In this document: in pieces, positions 1 to 13,479 of the stretch
Layout of the letters: the number at the start of each line of letters is the position of its first letter
How positions within the stretch are numbered: position 1 is the first letter of the stretch
From: Cymbidium sinense
Lineage: Eukaryota > Streptophyta > Magnoliopsida > Asparagales > Orchidaceae
Length of the DNA stretch: 64,000 nucleotides
Assembly: GCA_021442155.1 (NCBI GenBank)
Contig: CM038229.1
Coordinates: 97,689,271 to 97,753,270, forward strand
Direction: 5' to 3'
Notes under the pieces: generated by a model
Seen by the model: only the letters and a program-made list of their open reading frames with translations
The model's database searches: none
Told to the model about the DNA's origin: nothing
Translations under genes and position numbers: made by a program

Positions 1-359
1 AGAGTCATCCAATGAAGCAAGAGTGTAGAGGATGAGTGGCCGGATAGGAAACCGGCTTCACCAAATCGCTTGATGTCTTCAAAGGCATGCGACATCATCC
101 CAAAACTTGGCATCCTTTTGACAAGTGCTAAGAATGGCTTGCATCTCCCAGATTGGAGATAAAGCATCTTAAATATGCCGCCCATCCTTGGAAGGATCTT
201 AGTTGAGTTATACTCTAGAGGTGGAATTTCTAAGATAGCTTTAATCTTTTCTGATCTATTTCTATTCCCTAGTGTTGGACAACAAACCCAAGGAATTTCT
301 CAAGCTACTCAATGCACACTTCGTGGGATTCATTTTGAGGTTATATTGTCTTAACTATT

Positions 360-760
360 CAAAACTACTCTCAAGTCAAAGAGATGGTCTTCCTTTTCTC
401 GCTTGATTACTAGATCATCAACGTAACACTCAACTTGATGATGGATGAGTTCATTGAAGATCCGAGTCATGGCTCGGGTATGTACCAACATTTTAAGGTT
501 CAAAGGCATGAACCTATAATAAAAGATTTTGATGGTTCAAAAGCAATGTTTCTTTCATCTTCGTGAGACATCTTGATTTGGTTGTAGATGACCCATCCAT
601 GAAAGAGAAGACTACATGAGATGAGGCAATGTCCACCATTACGGTATAGGAAGAGAAAATTCATCCTTAGGACATGCCTTTAAGTCCCAAAATTGACTCA
701 TATGCAAATTTGGCCATTCTTCTTCTTAACTTGACACCGTACCATAGGATATTTTTCTTC
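360..760 (-). pseudogene. Reverse transcriptase remnant of element 1
   Basis: The minus strand reads a block resembling the Ty3/gypsy RT palm: a stretch like MPLNLK, then RAMTRIFNELIHHQ, then the catalytic box YVDDLVIK, with the YVDD codons at 414-425. The box keeps both catalytic aspartates, but the flanking frame is broken. The homologous block in element 3 lies near 46.9-47.2 kb and has the same wording (YVDD followed by a DLVVK-type strand). RT would copy the element RNA into DNA inside virus-like particles; this copy is clearly dead. Confidence 0.75.
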
Positions 761-3700
761 CTTAATGAAACCAAAGATCATCAATTTCTTGACTTTAAAT
801 GACCTATTGTTCGATTTCTAATCGCATGCATCTAGGAGCATGCTTAATAGATAGCGTTAAGATCTATTGCTAGTTTGTGGACTACTACATCGAGATAATC
901 AATTTCTTCATTCCTAAACTGTAGCCCAACTAAGTCATTGGATTCTTCTTCATTTAGCAATGAACCGATGTACATCGGGCATGGATTTTCTTCGTACCAG
1001 GTTGATTTCTTTAAGCTTATCAATTATTGAATTCTCTAAAATTATGCATCTTTTGATTTGGAGATCATTTATCATCTCGAGATTTTTAAACACACATTCT
1101 CATAAGAGTTGGTGTTGTGAAAAGAACCTATCGACTCCAAATGATTAGTAACAACTAACCAAAGTCATCATCATCATAATTCCCACTATACCAAATCCTA
1201 GTCCGCTTTGATTGTGCTTCCTCGCCTATATGTTCCAAAGCTTTTCAAAGTACTCTAACCTATGCTGGACCATGTATGAGGAACTAAACCTTTGTATAAG
1301 ATTATGAACACAAGAGTAAAAGTCAAATGGTAATTCCATTAATTCTTTAAATGTATCCTCCTCAAGTTCTACATCAACTTCGTGACTTGAGGATGATGAT
1401 CCCAAAAGAATCTCTTCATATCACCGAAGACTTAGGGGTTTCCTTAACTACTAAACCTTCAACTTTTGAGATGAAAGTGAGGTTAGAGCTAAGGTTCTCG
1501 CATAGTTTCAATATCATAAACCTAATTTGAATACTTTATTTTGTCTAAAGGCCCTTTTCATCTCTCTCTGTCAGATCGAAAGTCACCTCTAATGGAACCC
1601 GCTGAGGGGTTGGTCGTATATTAATCACATTAGACTAGTCCTCCGAGCTGGATTCCAAGTCTATGAATAGTAGGGTACTCGTGAACTAGAACATAACCCC
1701 TCCGATGACCAACCACAAGGTCTTCCACCTGAACCGCTCTATTTTGCCTCTCTACCTGGGTTGAGTCATCCTACCCACATGTCCATATGATGGAATGAAC
1801 TATGTAAAATGTGATATGCATCTATTTCTTCAATTCCCTTTTCTTGTTCACTTGGATTTTCATTTTTCTTTCTTTTTCTTTTGTCTTTTTTTTCTTTTAT
1901 TTTCCTTTTGAATTTGAGTTTTGTCCAAGTTCATGAGAAAGGGTGTTTTGAGGAAGATAGTAGGTCCCATCCTCATAAATCTCAACCTCTCTAACTCAAA
2001 AAATGCTTTTCATCTCCATTATATTAATCTCATCTGAACTTGATGCATGGAGGGAGGATGGAAAATTATCTGATGTATCCAAGGCACCGAGCAAAGCAAT
2101 GAAGTATTCAAATCAATGATGTAAAACTTGGTACTCTTCCATCACCTATCTCCAAAGGTAACACTATGAACCTAAAGCCCACTCACCTTGTTCATTCATT
2201 CTCAACATCATCCGACCTCCTGAGTGTGGAGATGTTGATCTCAAATAAAGGCAAGGTCTTTAGACTCATAATATTTACTAATGCACGGATCAATGAGAAC
2301 TCGGCAAGTCTAAATCTTCCCATGTCAATTTGATGTAGGGGATGGTTGTGCTCCAAGTCCCCAGAAGGTCTTCATCTGTGAAAGTGATCCCATGAGCTTC
2401 TTGTGTAATATGCCTCCTCACCTATAGCGTTGCTAAGCTAAGCATATCTCGGGATCAAGGAAAGCCTTGATTAAGTGATTCCCTCATCTCTTTGGATAAG
2501 ACAAGGGCATCTATATGCTTAGCTTAGATGGAAACTTTCTTAGATGAGAGGATTGTAGTCCACCTTGGGCTGATCCTCCATAAGCATATCCATGGGTGGA
2601 GCATCACGTGGAGGGCTTCTTGATCCTCTATACCAATGACTTGTTTCCTCTATCTTGAGGTGCGCCTAGGAGAGAACCTTGCCTGAGGTTGACTTGTGAT
2701 CTCTTGTGGCGGGGTAATGGAAGGTTCTACACACATGAGGCTCACTAGACTTCTCCTATGGGACCCTGAGATCGGATGATTCCAAGTCTATCTCAAGGGT
2801 GAACCCATGAGTATTGAGGTAGGGAAGTCCAACTCGAAAGAGGAAGATCAAATTTTTTATAGTTATTTTGACTTGAAGAGTTATCATTAAGAAGTAGTAA
2901 CCCATCAGTGACATATATGTAATTCAAGCTAGTTTTATTCTTCAATTTCTTAGATTTGATAGGTACAAAGTAGAAATCAAGTAAAGTAAGTGGGGTAAGA
3001 GATTTGATGCCCTTATCCTGTCGATACAAGAGTTCTACTAGTAGAAAAGAAGAACTAGTCAAGTAGAGGATGTCACAATGTGGTAGCTAATGGTAGATTG
3101 GAGGTTGGACTACCAATGGTTGCACTCTTGTCTCCAACACATGTTGTTCTGAGCTCCCCTTTCTTTAAGTTGGCACTAGAAACTTGCAAACCTTCCTTGA
3201 TGTTGGTGATGACTCAAGCACCTGCAAGGAAAGTTTCTTGATCTTCAATGATGTTTTTTAGAGGTTTTAGAAGAGATATCCCAACCTTCTTTAGTTTTGA
3301 AGGATCAAAGTATCCCCAAGGATTACCTAATGGAACTGGATGGTTGTTCCACAAGGTATTCCTTGGGATAACTACAACACCGGGTCTTGAAGCTATGTTC
3401 AAGCTAGTCCTTAAATGTAAAGCAATCCTCCAAAATATGACCCATCATACGTGGTAGGGGCAAAAGTTAGATCATGATTTTTCCTACTTCCTCCGCCTTA
3501 GGCTGGTAGCTAAAAAAGGGCTTCTTTAAGAGATTCTTAAAGATCTTCTGATTACCTCCCTAAATGAATAAGGTTTATTAAGCTTATCTAAAAGAGTAGG
3601 TGGACCATAGCTACTGTGGATGTGATGCTGATTTATGGTATGGTGAGGAGGTGGCAGTCGCCATGGAGGCTACTATGGAGGTGGGCTACCCTGGTAAATG

Positions 3701-3839
3701 AGGGAAGTGGAGGTCACCGAGGTCGTGGTCTCTGACTAATCTCTAGCTAGTTTCTTCCCCTTATCTACTATCCACTACTCGCTTCTCATAGACCTTCTAT
3801 GCTTTGCTTTGGCAACCTGGTCTTGAAAAGGCAACTTTT

Positions 3840-4330
3840 GGCCTCTCCTTATAGACTAGCTACCTTGTTGATTAGCTTCTCAAATGTTTTGATAGTGAAG
3901 CCCTTAAGCATGAAGGTGACCAATCCATGGATATTCTTTAAAAGAATCTCAATGGCATGCCAAACAACTCACATTTCATACTCGTGTTATGCCATCGAGA
4001 ATATAGTCAACAAGAGACTCACCTAGGTGTTATTGTGCTACGATCGCCAACAAGACCTTTGTCGAGCTCTAGCAAACCTCTTGATAAAGAGTTGCTCCAA
4101 CTCAAAATTTCTTTACTAAATCATTGGGAAGTTCAACATACCAATCAAAAGCTATCCTAGACTATGAAGAAGAAGCAAAAGCTTAGCCGCCACCAAGATT
4201 GTAACAAACCTCAAGTGTGCAATATGTTGCCACGGGTTTCCACCGCCATCAAAACTCTGAAGGAAGGTGGCACAAAACCCTTGGGATATTGATTGCATCA
4301 ATTCCTCCGGTAGGGTCTACCCTTTGGAAC
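3840..4330 (-). pseudogene. Gag remnant of element 1
   Basis: Minus-strand pieces in several frames read like a plant Ty3/gypsy retrotransposon gag domain: a stretch with AFDWYVELP, then a block with RARQ, then a tail ending in KTFEKLINKVAS. The matching gag block of element 3 (50.2-50.5 kb) has the same order of ideas, including a late LLDRV-like helix. Stops and frameshifts interrupt it. Gag would form the particle shell. The call rests on resemblance by eye and could be checked with a profile search. Confidence 0.5.
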
Positions 4331-6219
4331 CGATGATCCTCCCCGGGCTTGAGCCAAAGCTTCCTTCACCGCCAACCATGATCTGATGTCTTTCTCATAT
4401 GGAGGTACTACTACCTTCCTATACATGCTAGTGCTACCTTGCTCACGAGGTAAGGTCTTAGGGTCCAAGACATGCACTAACTCGGCCGACTAAGACTTGT
4501 AGTAGGATGAACTAGCTTATTTATAAAGTCTAACAAGTCCTCAAGCTACCTCACCATCCTATCTATTATTTCATCTTTTGCTTTAACGATATCGAGGTGT
4601 TGGGATTAGGTGTGTCTTCTACTCAACCTCATCACCTTCCATGCTCGCCGCTTCAAGAGGGATCCCTGTCTACCATGCAAACCTCCGAAGTCTCCCAATA
4701 AATCATCTTCAGGGATCAAAGCTAATCTTCTCCTCATCATACCATCATACCCCATAAATTTCTTCTTCCTACAAGATAATGTGCCACTATGTCCTCAAGA
4801 GAATGATCAATCTAAATGGGCACAAACCATTTTGACCGGTGATCATCATGTACCGAGAGCACCGACCTCCCATACTAGGAGAATCAATCTTATGAGGATT
4901 GTACTCACTAAGAGACACACTCTTGACTATCACCATAAAGGGGTGACACTCCAAGGAGGTTCTACTATAATCGGTAATCATCATCTTCTACAATACACCA
5001 TCTCCATGTCCTTGAACTGGTGTTGGTGAAGGGACAACTATGCTTTAGATTGTCATTCCCTCCGCACACCAATAGGTGAAGGTCAAGGTGAGAGCTTGGC
5101 CTACCACAATGGTGTAGATGGAATATAGGATCTCACCGTAGGGATCACCAATGGGGTACGCTTCTCCATATGGCCTTCATGGCCTTCTGGAACCAAGATG
5201 CCGAACGCGTGAATGGATGATGGATGGGGTAGAGTGTGTGGTGGAGACACCACCACTCTCTCAGACAAGGACCCTCTTCCTATGAGGGGTCATTCTGTAA
5301 GCAAAATACTATCTATATGATTAATGGCGTAGCACTCATCGTGGAAAATGAGTGCCGAGGCCGCCGACTACCAACCAAACCTCCACCTCTCGCTAGTGAT
5401 TGATAAAGTGTAGGGCCTCCGCCCTCTTCTATTGATGTTTCCCCATGCAGGGGATGATGATCTCAAATCAAATTGAGCTCGACTCAATGTCCAAGCTCGC
5501 CAACCTAGCATAAATTGGAGTCGGCATATGACCTCATGCTCGCTAACTGGGGTGGTGTGAACCACTGTGGAGGTGAAGTATGGATCCTCCTAGCATCCTC
5601 TCTACCATCTAGAGAGGATGAAATTGTAATTAACTGGTGATGAGTGGGTACCTCCTCACAACCGACCACGAGGCCTCCATCTCCCTATAATCGGTATGAT
5701 ACTTAATCATGTTTTATTTCTCCTCTAAGTCTGAGGGTGAGTGGAGTAAGAACTAGACCCAACCTCAAAGGCTGGGAGGCAATCTGGATCGAGGAGCCTT
5801 ACCCTGAGGGTGCCAATGAGTGGGTGCTAGCCAGGGTAGCACGAGAAACCATGGTGCGCATCATATCACTAGCACCGGAACTAATGGGACTACCACTACT
5901 TTCCTCTTTAATGAGGGATGTCAATGGGTAAATCGACCAATGACCTTTTCCCACCCACCCCTATAGTTGTAAGGGGAGTGCCCTCACAGTGATCCTCACA
6001 AAACCCTACAAAATGGATGAGATGGTGTGATCCGGGGAAGATTGGCCCGATCCAAGGCCAAGTCCATGCCGTAGGGAAAGTGAACACAAACTTCGAACTT
6101 GATTTATAATCAACTAAAATTGAAGACCGAATAAATGTAACAAGACTAATGCTAAGAATCTAGAATATTGGAAACAAGCTTGGATCGATTTCTATTTTTT
6201 GAAATTTGAATTTAAAATT

Positions 6220-7810
6220 TGAACCCACATCCAACATCTTGGAAGTGTTAAGTGGGGTTCAAATGGATTTAGAGAAGATTTAGAGATTTGATTGGAAAGA
6301 GGAATTTTGAATATGAATCCAACTTCAACAAATTTGGGTATGTTGAAAATATGGATTCAAATATTTTTAGAAGATGCTTCCATAGGTTCATGTTTGAAAT
6401 TAGATTTTGATTTGAGGACCCTTTCCTTTAACAAATTTGGGTATGTTAAAGTAAGGGTCAATTGGTTTTGTTTTTGATTTGATATTTGAATTCACTCACT
6501 TAGCAAATTTGGGTATGCTAAGTGAAGTGTTTGAAAATAATTGTTTTTTTTCTTTAGTTGTTTTATCTTGTGATTTATTGTTGATTTTGAAAATTGGAAT
6601 TTACTTAGCAAATTTAGGTATGCTAAGTGAAGAACCCAAGTGTGTTTTTTAAAATATTTTGAAAATAGGATTCTTAGCAAATTTGAATATGCTAAGAAAT
6701 CCTAAAGTGTTTCATTTGTTTTGATATTTTGATTTTTGAAAAATAGGATCCTTAGCAAATTTGGTATGCTAAGAAAATCCTAAGTGTTTTCTTGTTTTAA
6801 TTCATTTTTGAAAATAGGATCCTTAGCAAATTTAAGTATGCTAAGAATTAATGTATTTTTTTATGGTTTTGATTTATTTTTGATTAAAGACTTTTAACAA
6901 ATATATGCTAAAATGAAGTTCCACTTAATTTTATGAAATGGAAATTTCACTTAGCAAATTTGAGTATGCTAAATAAAATTCCAAAAGATGTGTTAAAATT
7001 TTTATGTTTTGGTTTTATTTTGAAAATGGAGAATTTTTAGCAAATTTGGTATGCTAAATGAAATTTGAAAAGTGCTTTTGAAATTTTGAAGTGGAAATTT
7101 CATTTAGCAAATTTGAGTATGCTAAATTAAATTCCAAATGTGTTTCAAATTTTGTTTTGATTTTGAAAGGGAGACTTCATTTAGCAAATGGGGTATGCTA
7201 AATTGAAGTTCCAAAATGTTTTAAAAAATTTTTTTTTGATGGATATTTTACTTAGAAATTTGAGTATGCTAAATGAAATTTCCAAATGTGTTTCAAATTT
7301 ATTTTGAAAAGGAGAGACTTTATTAGCAAATGGGATATGCTAAATGAAGTTCAAATGTATTTTAAAAATTTTTTTTTTTAATTTGGAGACTTCACTTAGC
7401 AAATTTGAGTGTGCTAAATAAAGTTCCAAATGTATTTTGAATTTTGAAAATATGATTGTTAAGTTTTGATTTGAAAAGAAGACTTCCATTCAACAAATTT
7501 GGGTATGTAGGAATGGAAGTTAATAATATTTTTTTCAATGTGAAAATTTTGTTGTGTGATTATTGCTTTTTTTGAAAGAGGGAATTCCAACTTAATCATA
7601 TGGAATATGTTTAAGTGGGATTTCCAAATGATGTTATTTTTATTTTGGGAATGAAATCTTCATTCAAAAATTTGGGTATATTGAATGGAGATGTTCATAT
7701 TTGAAGATATGAAAATCCCAACCCAACACATGTGGAATGTATTAGAGTTATGATTTTCTTGAAGAGGTAATATCCATTCAATGCATTTGGGTGTATTGAA
7801 TGGAAAGGCC
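6220..7810 (-). repeat. Tandem array of about 20 hairpin units with conserved loop
   Basis: Units of roughly 70-110 bp each carry a short inverted repeat around a nearly constant loop AAATTTGGGTAT. Typical plus-strand core: CTTAGCA, loop, TGCTAAG. Stems differ between units and pair with themselves: TTCAACA/TGTTGAA near 6326, TTTAACA/TGTTAAA near 6426, TTAGCA/TGCTAA in most units, and CCATTCAA/TTGAATGG near 7770. Outer arms extend the pairing, for example TAGGATTC with AATCCTA near 6667. The array lies in the leader of the Ogre-like element, so its RNA would carry the complementary hairpins. Confidence 0.85.
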
Positions 7811-8112
7811 TATCATCAAATTTCATGCTTTTGAAAATACAATTGTTGAATTTTATTTTGAAAGATGATCTACATATAATAATCATAAAGATTATTAGAT
7901 GAAGATGATTTAAGAAAATTTTGTAGAATATTTTATTAAGTGTATTTTTATTAAAAGAGTGCTTTTGAAAAGCATGATTTTATAAGGATTTATTTTGTCT
8001 TTATTATTTTAGAATGAACCTTTCCTTATCAAATGATAAGGAGGAAGTCTTTAAATGTTTTCTTTTTTTTTTATTTAGATCTTTTATTTTTACCCATTGG
8101 AGAACCCAACGG

Positions 8113-8145
8113 GGTTTTAAGACCAACGGGTGAGGTCCTAAAACC
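8113..8145. repeat. Isolated 12-bp-arm hairpin
   Basis: Left arm GGTTTTAAGACC and right arm GGTCCTAAAACC pair at 11 of 12 positions across a 9-base loop (AACGGGTGA). It sits about 145 bp from the primer binding site in the leader of element 1. A structural role in the element RNA is possible but not shown. Confidence 0.6.
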
Positions 8146-8286
8146 TAAAGATGTTGGCTAGCTTAACTTAAGAATGAAATAAGCTAAGTGCCAATGAACA
8201 AAGATAGTCTTGGATTCATACCAAAGTACAAACCCACTATCGATACTTGGAGACAATGATCATTTACCAAAGATGGAGAGAGGAAC

Positions 8287-8304
8287 CATCCCCAAAAGTC
8301 GCCA
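8287..8304 (-). other. Primer binding site of element 1 (tRNA-Arg type)
   Basis: The minus strand reads TGGCGACTTTTGGGGA five bases inside the LTR terminus. TGGCGACTC-type primer sites, complementary to the 3' end of a tRNA-Arg, are typical of Ogre/Tat elements. Element 3 carries a close match at 52578-52594, and the bases after it are also alike (CTCTCTCCATCTTTGG). Confidence 0.75.
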
Positions 8305-11300
8305 AAAAATGTGGTGAAATTTTATATAAGATTTCTAAAGAATAAAATATACTTCCATCTTCACTCTATGGATAAAATGAAGATAAATATACATCTTCTT
8401 TTATGCATTTTAATACCATATAGATCCAGATGTTCTTATTGAGATTGGGTATGATTGAGGAGAGGTGTACTATCTAAAGATAGAAGTCACTACCCTACAA
8501 TGGACCTAATCACCTCAACAAGGACTCCTAAGGATAAATGGGTACATGTGTACCAAAGATTCTTCCCTACTTTACATGAAAAGTAAAGTAAAGGTTTATT
8601 TTAAACTTCATTAAGTTCTCAGGCAAGCTCATAGTTAATTACATCCTAAGAATGAGATCCCTTAAGAATACTGATTAAGGTAAATGATCATTATCTCCAA
8701 AGATTTCAATAGTAGACTATCAATCGATTAGTTTATTTTGAAGATCAAATGGGATTGATCAAAGAGAGGGAGTTATTATCAAAGCCAAAGGAAGATAAGT
8801 GAGATGCTCGATGCTAGGAAAAACAAAGCATCTCAAACTATCCTATGATTGGCTTTATATTTTTGAAATTGATTTAATTTATTTGAGTTTTAGAAAAATT
8901 TAGGCTTATGATTCCACACAAGATTATGAAATGCCTAAGAGGTGAGGATTTATGCTTATGGCCCATAAGGGAGAAGCAACCTCTAACCTAAATCTAGGAG
9001 CTTTGAGGGCCAAAAAACAACCTAAATCTAAGGCAAAATGATTTGGTTTGCCTCCACAAGAGAGACAAACCACCCATGCTTGGACTTACAACTGGGTGGC
9101 CACCAACTAACTCCTCTGATTTTAAATTCATGTAGGTAAAGTCATATGCTTTATGCAAGATAGCTAGGTTATTTATTTAGAAAGAGACTAAGTCCTTAAA
9201 CTCACTCTAAAGAGACTAGATCATGTAAGTATGCTTCAAATGACCTAAATCTAATGCAAATCATATTACATTTTTTATTTTCATTTTGGACAATCATTTG
9301 ACTCGGCTTATAGGATTCATATGCCTAATGCATGAGAAGTAAGATTATTGGCCAAAATTAAGAGAAGGAGGAGGTGTTTCCACCATGGCTCTCAAAGGTC
9401 AAGTTTTTCCGAAAAGGTGGAAGCCCTCCAATCAAGAGTGAAAATAATATGCATTTGTGCATGATGTTATAAAAGAAATACTCATCCAACTAAGGGGTTG
9501 CTAATTCTTTTATCTTGATTTTAGCCTGCTTTAGTGAGGTTATGAGTTCTTTATTTTAATTTTGAATTGTTAAATTTGGTAGAAGATTTATTTTTTCTAA
9601 GAGCCTAATCCACATCCGTGCCATACATCAAGCAAGGAAGAAACTAGAAAAGATGTCATCTTAATGCACAAGCTAAATCATCAATCAATTTATAAAGCTA
9701 AAAAAGAATAAGAGGCCATTTGTGGTCACCACACAAACCCAAAAAAAAATTGGGTAGAGCTCTACCCTTATACAACCAAATTACAAATGAATTAAGTACA
9801 ATTAAGCAAGGAACTTCATTATTATGGGGTCTTCAAGCTTCATTTATTCATTCTTCTTTTTCTTCTTTCTTCTTTGGTTCCTTCTTTTGGATGGTTGGAA
9901 GTGGTTACTCTAAAGGCTTCACATGGTACATAAGATGAGATCTTATGACCAATGCTCATCCTAATCCCCATAATAATCATTCCAAAATCCTAATTACAAA
10001 ATTACATGAAAAGGAAAAGTAAATCTAACTAACACCTACAAAATAGAGATTTAAACAAACCACAAATCCCAAGCATGTATATTGGACTTATCACCCCACA
10101 CATGGTGACTAAGTCCACCTATTGGATTATGCTTAGGGGTATAAGCACCGCAAAAAAAGCATTTATATTTTTTTTTATTTATTATACACCCTTAAGCACA
10201 ATCCCTCAGAAAATAATGATTAGACTAAATCATCCTATCATTCATTCTACATACATTCACCCTAACATCCACTAAAACATATATCATAAAATAAAAGCAA
10301 ACATCAAACCATAACCACCTAACCTAAAGCTAGAAGTGGTGACTTAGCTAATGTGTGCTTTTAAGGTTTGTGTGGTATGCTTAGCTATGGCTTTAAGTTA
10401 GAATTTTCTAAGTGTGAAGAATGTTCAACTTAGAGGAGGTTTCATTTAAGTTGTTTAGTTATTTTGGGTTGATTTTATTTTATGTTTTGATTGGGTTCAA
10501 GTGAATCCTATAATTAATTACTAAGTTGTAAAGAGGGAAAGAGAAGAACTTCTTTCCTTCCCTAACCTAAGTAATTTCTAAAGTGGATTCATATTTTAGT
10601 TTATTTAGTGAATTTTTTATTATGTATTTTAATTAATCCTAAGTTTAGATGAACTCTAAATAAACCTATTCAAAAGAAAGGCATTTTAAGATTAAATAAA
10701 GTGAACTAAATTCACAAAACACACATCACTTCATTTCTTTTCCCAACATGTATAACATGCATATGAATGAATCCTAAGCATATCTATACATACAAATGGA
10801 AATATTTAGCACACTTTATGATGCATGCTAAGTAAGTTACTTTAAGAAAATTTGAATGTTTATGATGCATGATTTTCATTAAGTAGAAAGGGGTTTCTTA
10901 TCCAATTTTCACATGCACATATGAATGTATGAAAGGCATAAGTGAGTATGATGCCATTAACAGGTGTAAGGTACAAGACCTACTTAGGGCTACTTAAAGC
11001 CTCACAACCCCGGGTTGTCTAGACTAATATACCACTTTCTTAAATACATATGTACAAAAGAAATGAATGGAAAAGAAAGAATGCAAAAGTTGGTATTTAT
11101 TTATTTTTTGTTTATGTTTATATTTATATATATATATATATGTTAGTGTAGGTGTTCTTAAGTATAGCATAAGAATGAATATAAAATGGAATTAGGCAAG
11201 TATTGTGTTCTTTTCAAATGAACTATACACTTTGCCAAATCCTATTCAAAACTATACCAAAAAGAGAGGAGAAGGAAAACTACACTAAGCACATCCTTAT

Positions 11301-13479
11301 ATTTTACTCACATGCAAGCTTATAAGTAAGATATAAGTAACACACTTTCAGTTTTGATAATTGATTCATATATTTTGAAAATAATTTGATTTAATAGTGA
11401 TAATAGCCACTCATATTCTTACTTTAGCCAAAACATGCAATTTGACATAAAGGAAACATTTTCATTTTAAATTTGATTTTGAAAAGCATGAATGTATGAA
11501 ATCATATGACATACATTTAGCATGTTAGAAAGAACTAAAGTAATGAAAGCATGTAAACACATTCACCTTAATTAATTCCTAAAGATAATCTTATGAAATA
11601 AGAAAGCTTAAAGCAAATCAAAGTTTGTTTAATGTGATTTTGTTTGATTTTGAATTTGATTTAATTTGGAAAATGTGAGGTGAGTTTGCTATTCCTAACC
11701 CATTCCACATGTGTTTGATATTTTTGTTCAATTTTAGATGATTAGATTCATTTTATATTTTGATTAGGTTAAGGTATGAATTAAGCATGTTAATTACCCT
11801 TACCTACACCACCTTAGCATAGTTAATCAAATAATTATGAGCCAATGAGATGACATAAAACACAAGGAATTTAAATCAATGCACTAGGAGAAAAGGCCTA
11901 ATGCAATTTGGCTCATGATTAATGATTAATTAAGCTAAGGGTTTAACTTAAGTAATTTCAAAACACCCCTCACATATGAGTTGAATTTTGATTTTCTTAA
12001 TTATACTTAGGCTCTGAACAAAGCATCTACCCAAAGAATTAATTAAGTTTTAAAAGTTTTAGAATTTTATGAAATTAATTAAGGGGATAATTAGTGAATT
12101 AACCTTAATTAAGGTAAGATTAAAGAATAAAAGGGGTTTAAGGAATATCTTAAGGAGAGTATCTGACTCACCTACCAAATAAATCCCAAGAAAATTAGGG
12201 AAAGTAAGTCATAGCAATACGTAACCGAACGAAGTACTCATCAAGGATTGATTAGAGAGTAATTAGCAAACATTCCAATAAAACACAAATTGAGAAAAGA
12301 ACTATTCAAAATCAAAAATTAATTTTAGAATATTCTATGTTCAATTATATTCTAATGCAATTTATTTCATATTTTTCATTTTCTATTTTGAGATATGAAT
12401 TTTAGAAGTTTAGTGATTAATTAGAATTATTTAAATCACTAAATCATTAATCCCACAATGCTTCATGCAACATGCGCAGTACGCCTCATTGGTATTTAAC
12501 CCATCATCATAGCACCATATGGGGACGCTTTCTTCATCCAATCAAGGATCGGCGACCAGATTAAAGTCATGATCGAGGGGAGAAATATATACGATTTTAA
12601 TCTCGCCATTCCATCCAAAATAATGGATGGATGGCCAAAGATCCATCCCTATAATTCCCATGTGGAAATGGGATATCCATCTTCTAAGATCCGAAGCTGA
12701 TTGAGCTCGATTGGGATAAATTTTCCCACACCATCATGCAGATCACATCACATCTCAAAATGCCATGAAAATTTCTTTTCACAAAGCTCACCATATGAAT
12801 TGCTCAAAATGGCTAACCTCACCGAGGTGATCACCGTGCTGATTCCCTTGGAGAAGCTTTGTCGAGACAAGCTTTAAAAAAGTTTGAGGTGAGGTTGAGT
12901 AACTTCATGGACCAACTCCTCCTGAGTTTTGACTCTTCCTCTTCCTTGGAGAAGAGAAATGATTGAGCTCACTGAGCTGCAAGAAGAATTGATTTGAGTG
13001 TGGAGTAAGTTGGAATTCCCTATTTTTGGAAAATGAAGAAATCAATGTCCTCTACAGAAGCTTGGGATCACTTGCAAATGGCTCCGCTTCCTATTCAATC
13101 AATGGTTTGAATGAGAATTAGGGGAGTATATCTCTCAATCAAACCGAGCAAGGAGAAGCCATTTTGATCCAATTGCCTTGAATGTTTTGAGTTTAGGTCC
13201 TTGAATTGGTTTTCAAGGAGTGGGTGAATGGCCATGTGCAATTGAGTGGGAAGATTTCCATGTGGCCATTTTTATGGTTTGGCCATTGGTCAAGTTGGCT
13301 GACAAACCCATTGGGTTTGCACCACTCCTAGTGTTCACTTGATCCACTAAGAGAGTGTCATGAGTATGAAGAGGATTTGACCAAATTCCAATGGAATTCA
13401 AAATTTACTATATGGCCTAGGGGTAAAATGGTCATTTGGCTAATTTTTGAATTTGTATGTTTTGTATGTTGAGAAAATA

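Larger units (their letters stand above)
1..4350 (-). pseudogene. Gag-pol remnant of an Ogre-like Ty3/gypsy element (element 1), cut by the window edge
   Basis: Read on the minus strand, this stretch keeps scattered blocks of a Ty3/gypsy polyprotein: gag-like sequence near 3.84-4.33 kb and a reverse transcriptase block near 0.36-0.76 kb, in the order expected for an element whose 5' LTR lies to the right. No frame stays open for more than about 65 codons, so stops and frameshifts are everywhere. Protease should lie between gag and RT, but I could not recognise it. RNase H and integrase would be beyond the left edge. The right-hand context (leader, primer binding site, LTR) supports the same orientation. 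Small open frames on either strand here are not convincing genes. Confidence is good for the family and low for exact ends. Confidence 0.75.
4350..8286 (-). other. Leader region of element 1 between primer binding site and gag
   Basis: About 3.9 kb separates the primer binding site from gag. Ogre elements are known for a long leader with an extra ORF here; I see no long sense frame in this copy. The first part (4350-6200, GC-richer) gives only short frames on both strands. The second part (about 6220-7810) is a tandem array of hairpin repeats, listed separately. The stretch 7830-8286 holds nothing recognisable apart from a 12-bp-arm hairpin at 8113-8145. Confidence 0.55.

Noticed and set aside
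4610..5029. 139-codon plus-strand frame
   Set aside because: It lies antisense in the leader of element 1, has no recognisable domain or promoter, and is probably chance.
9720..10275. Two small plus-strand frames
   Set aside because: They fall within the LTR of element 1; their inverted copy at 18.1-20 kb does not keep them open.
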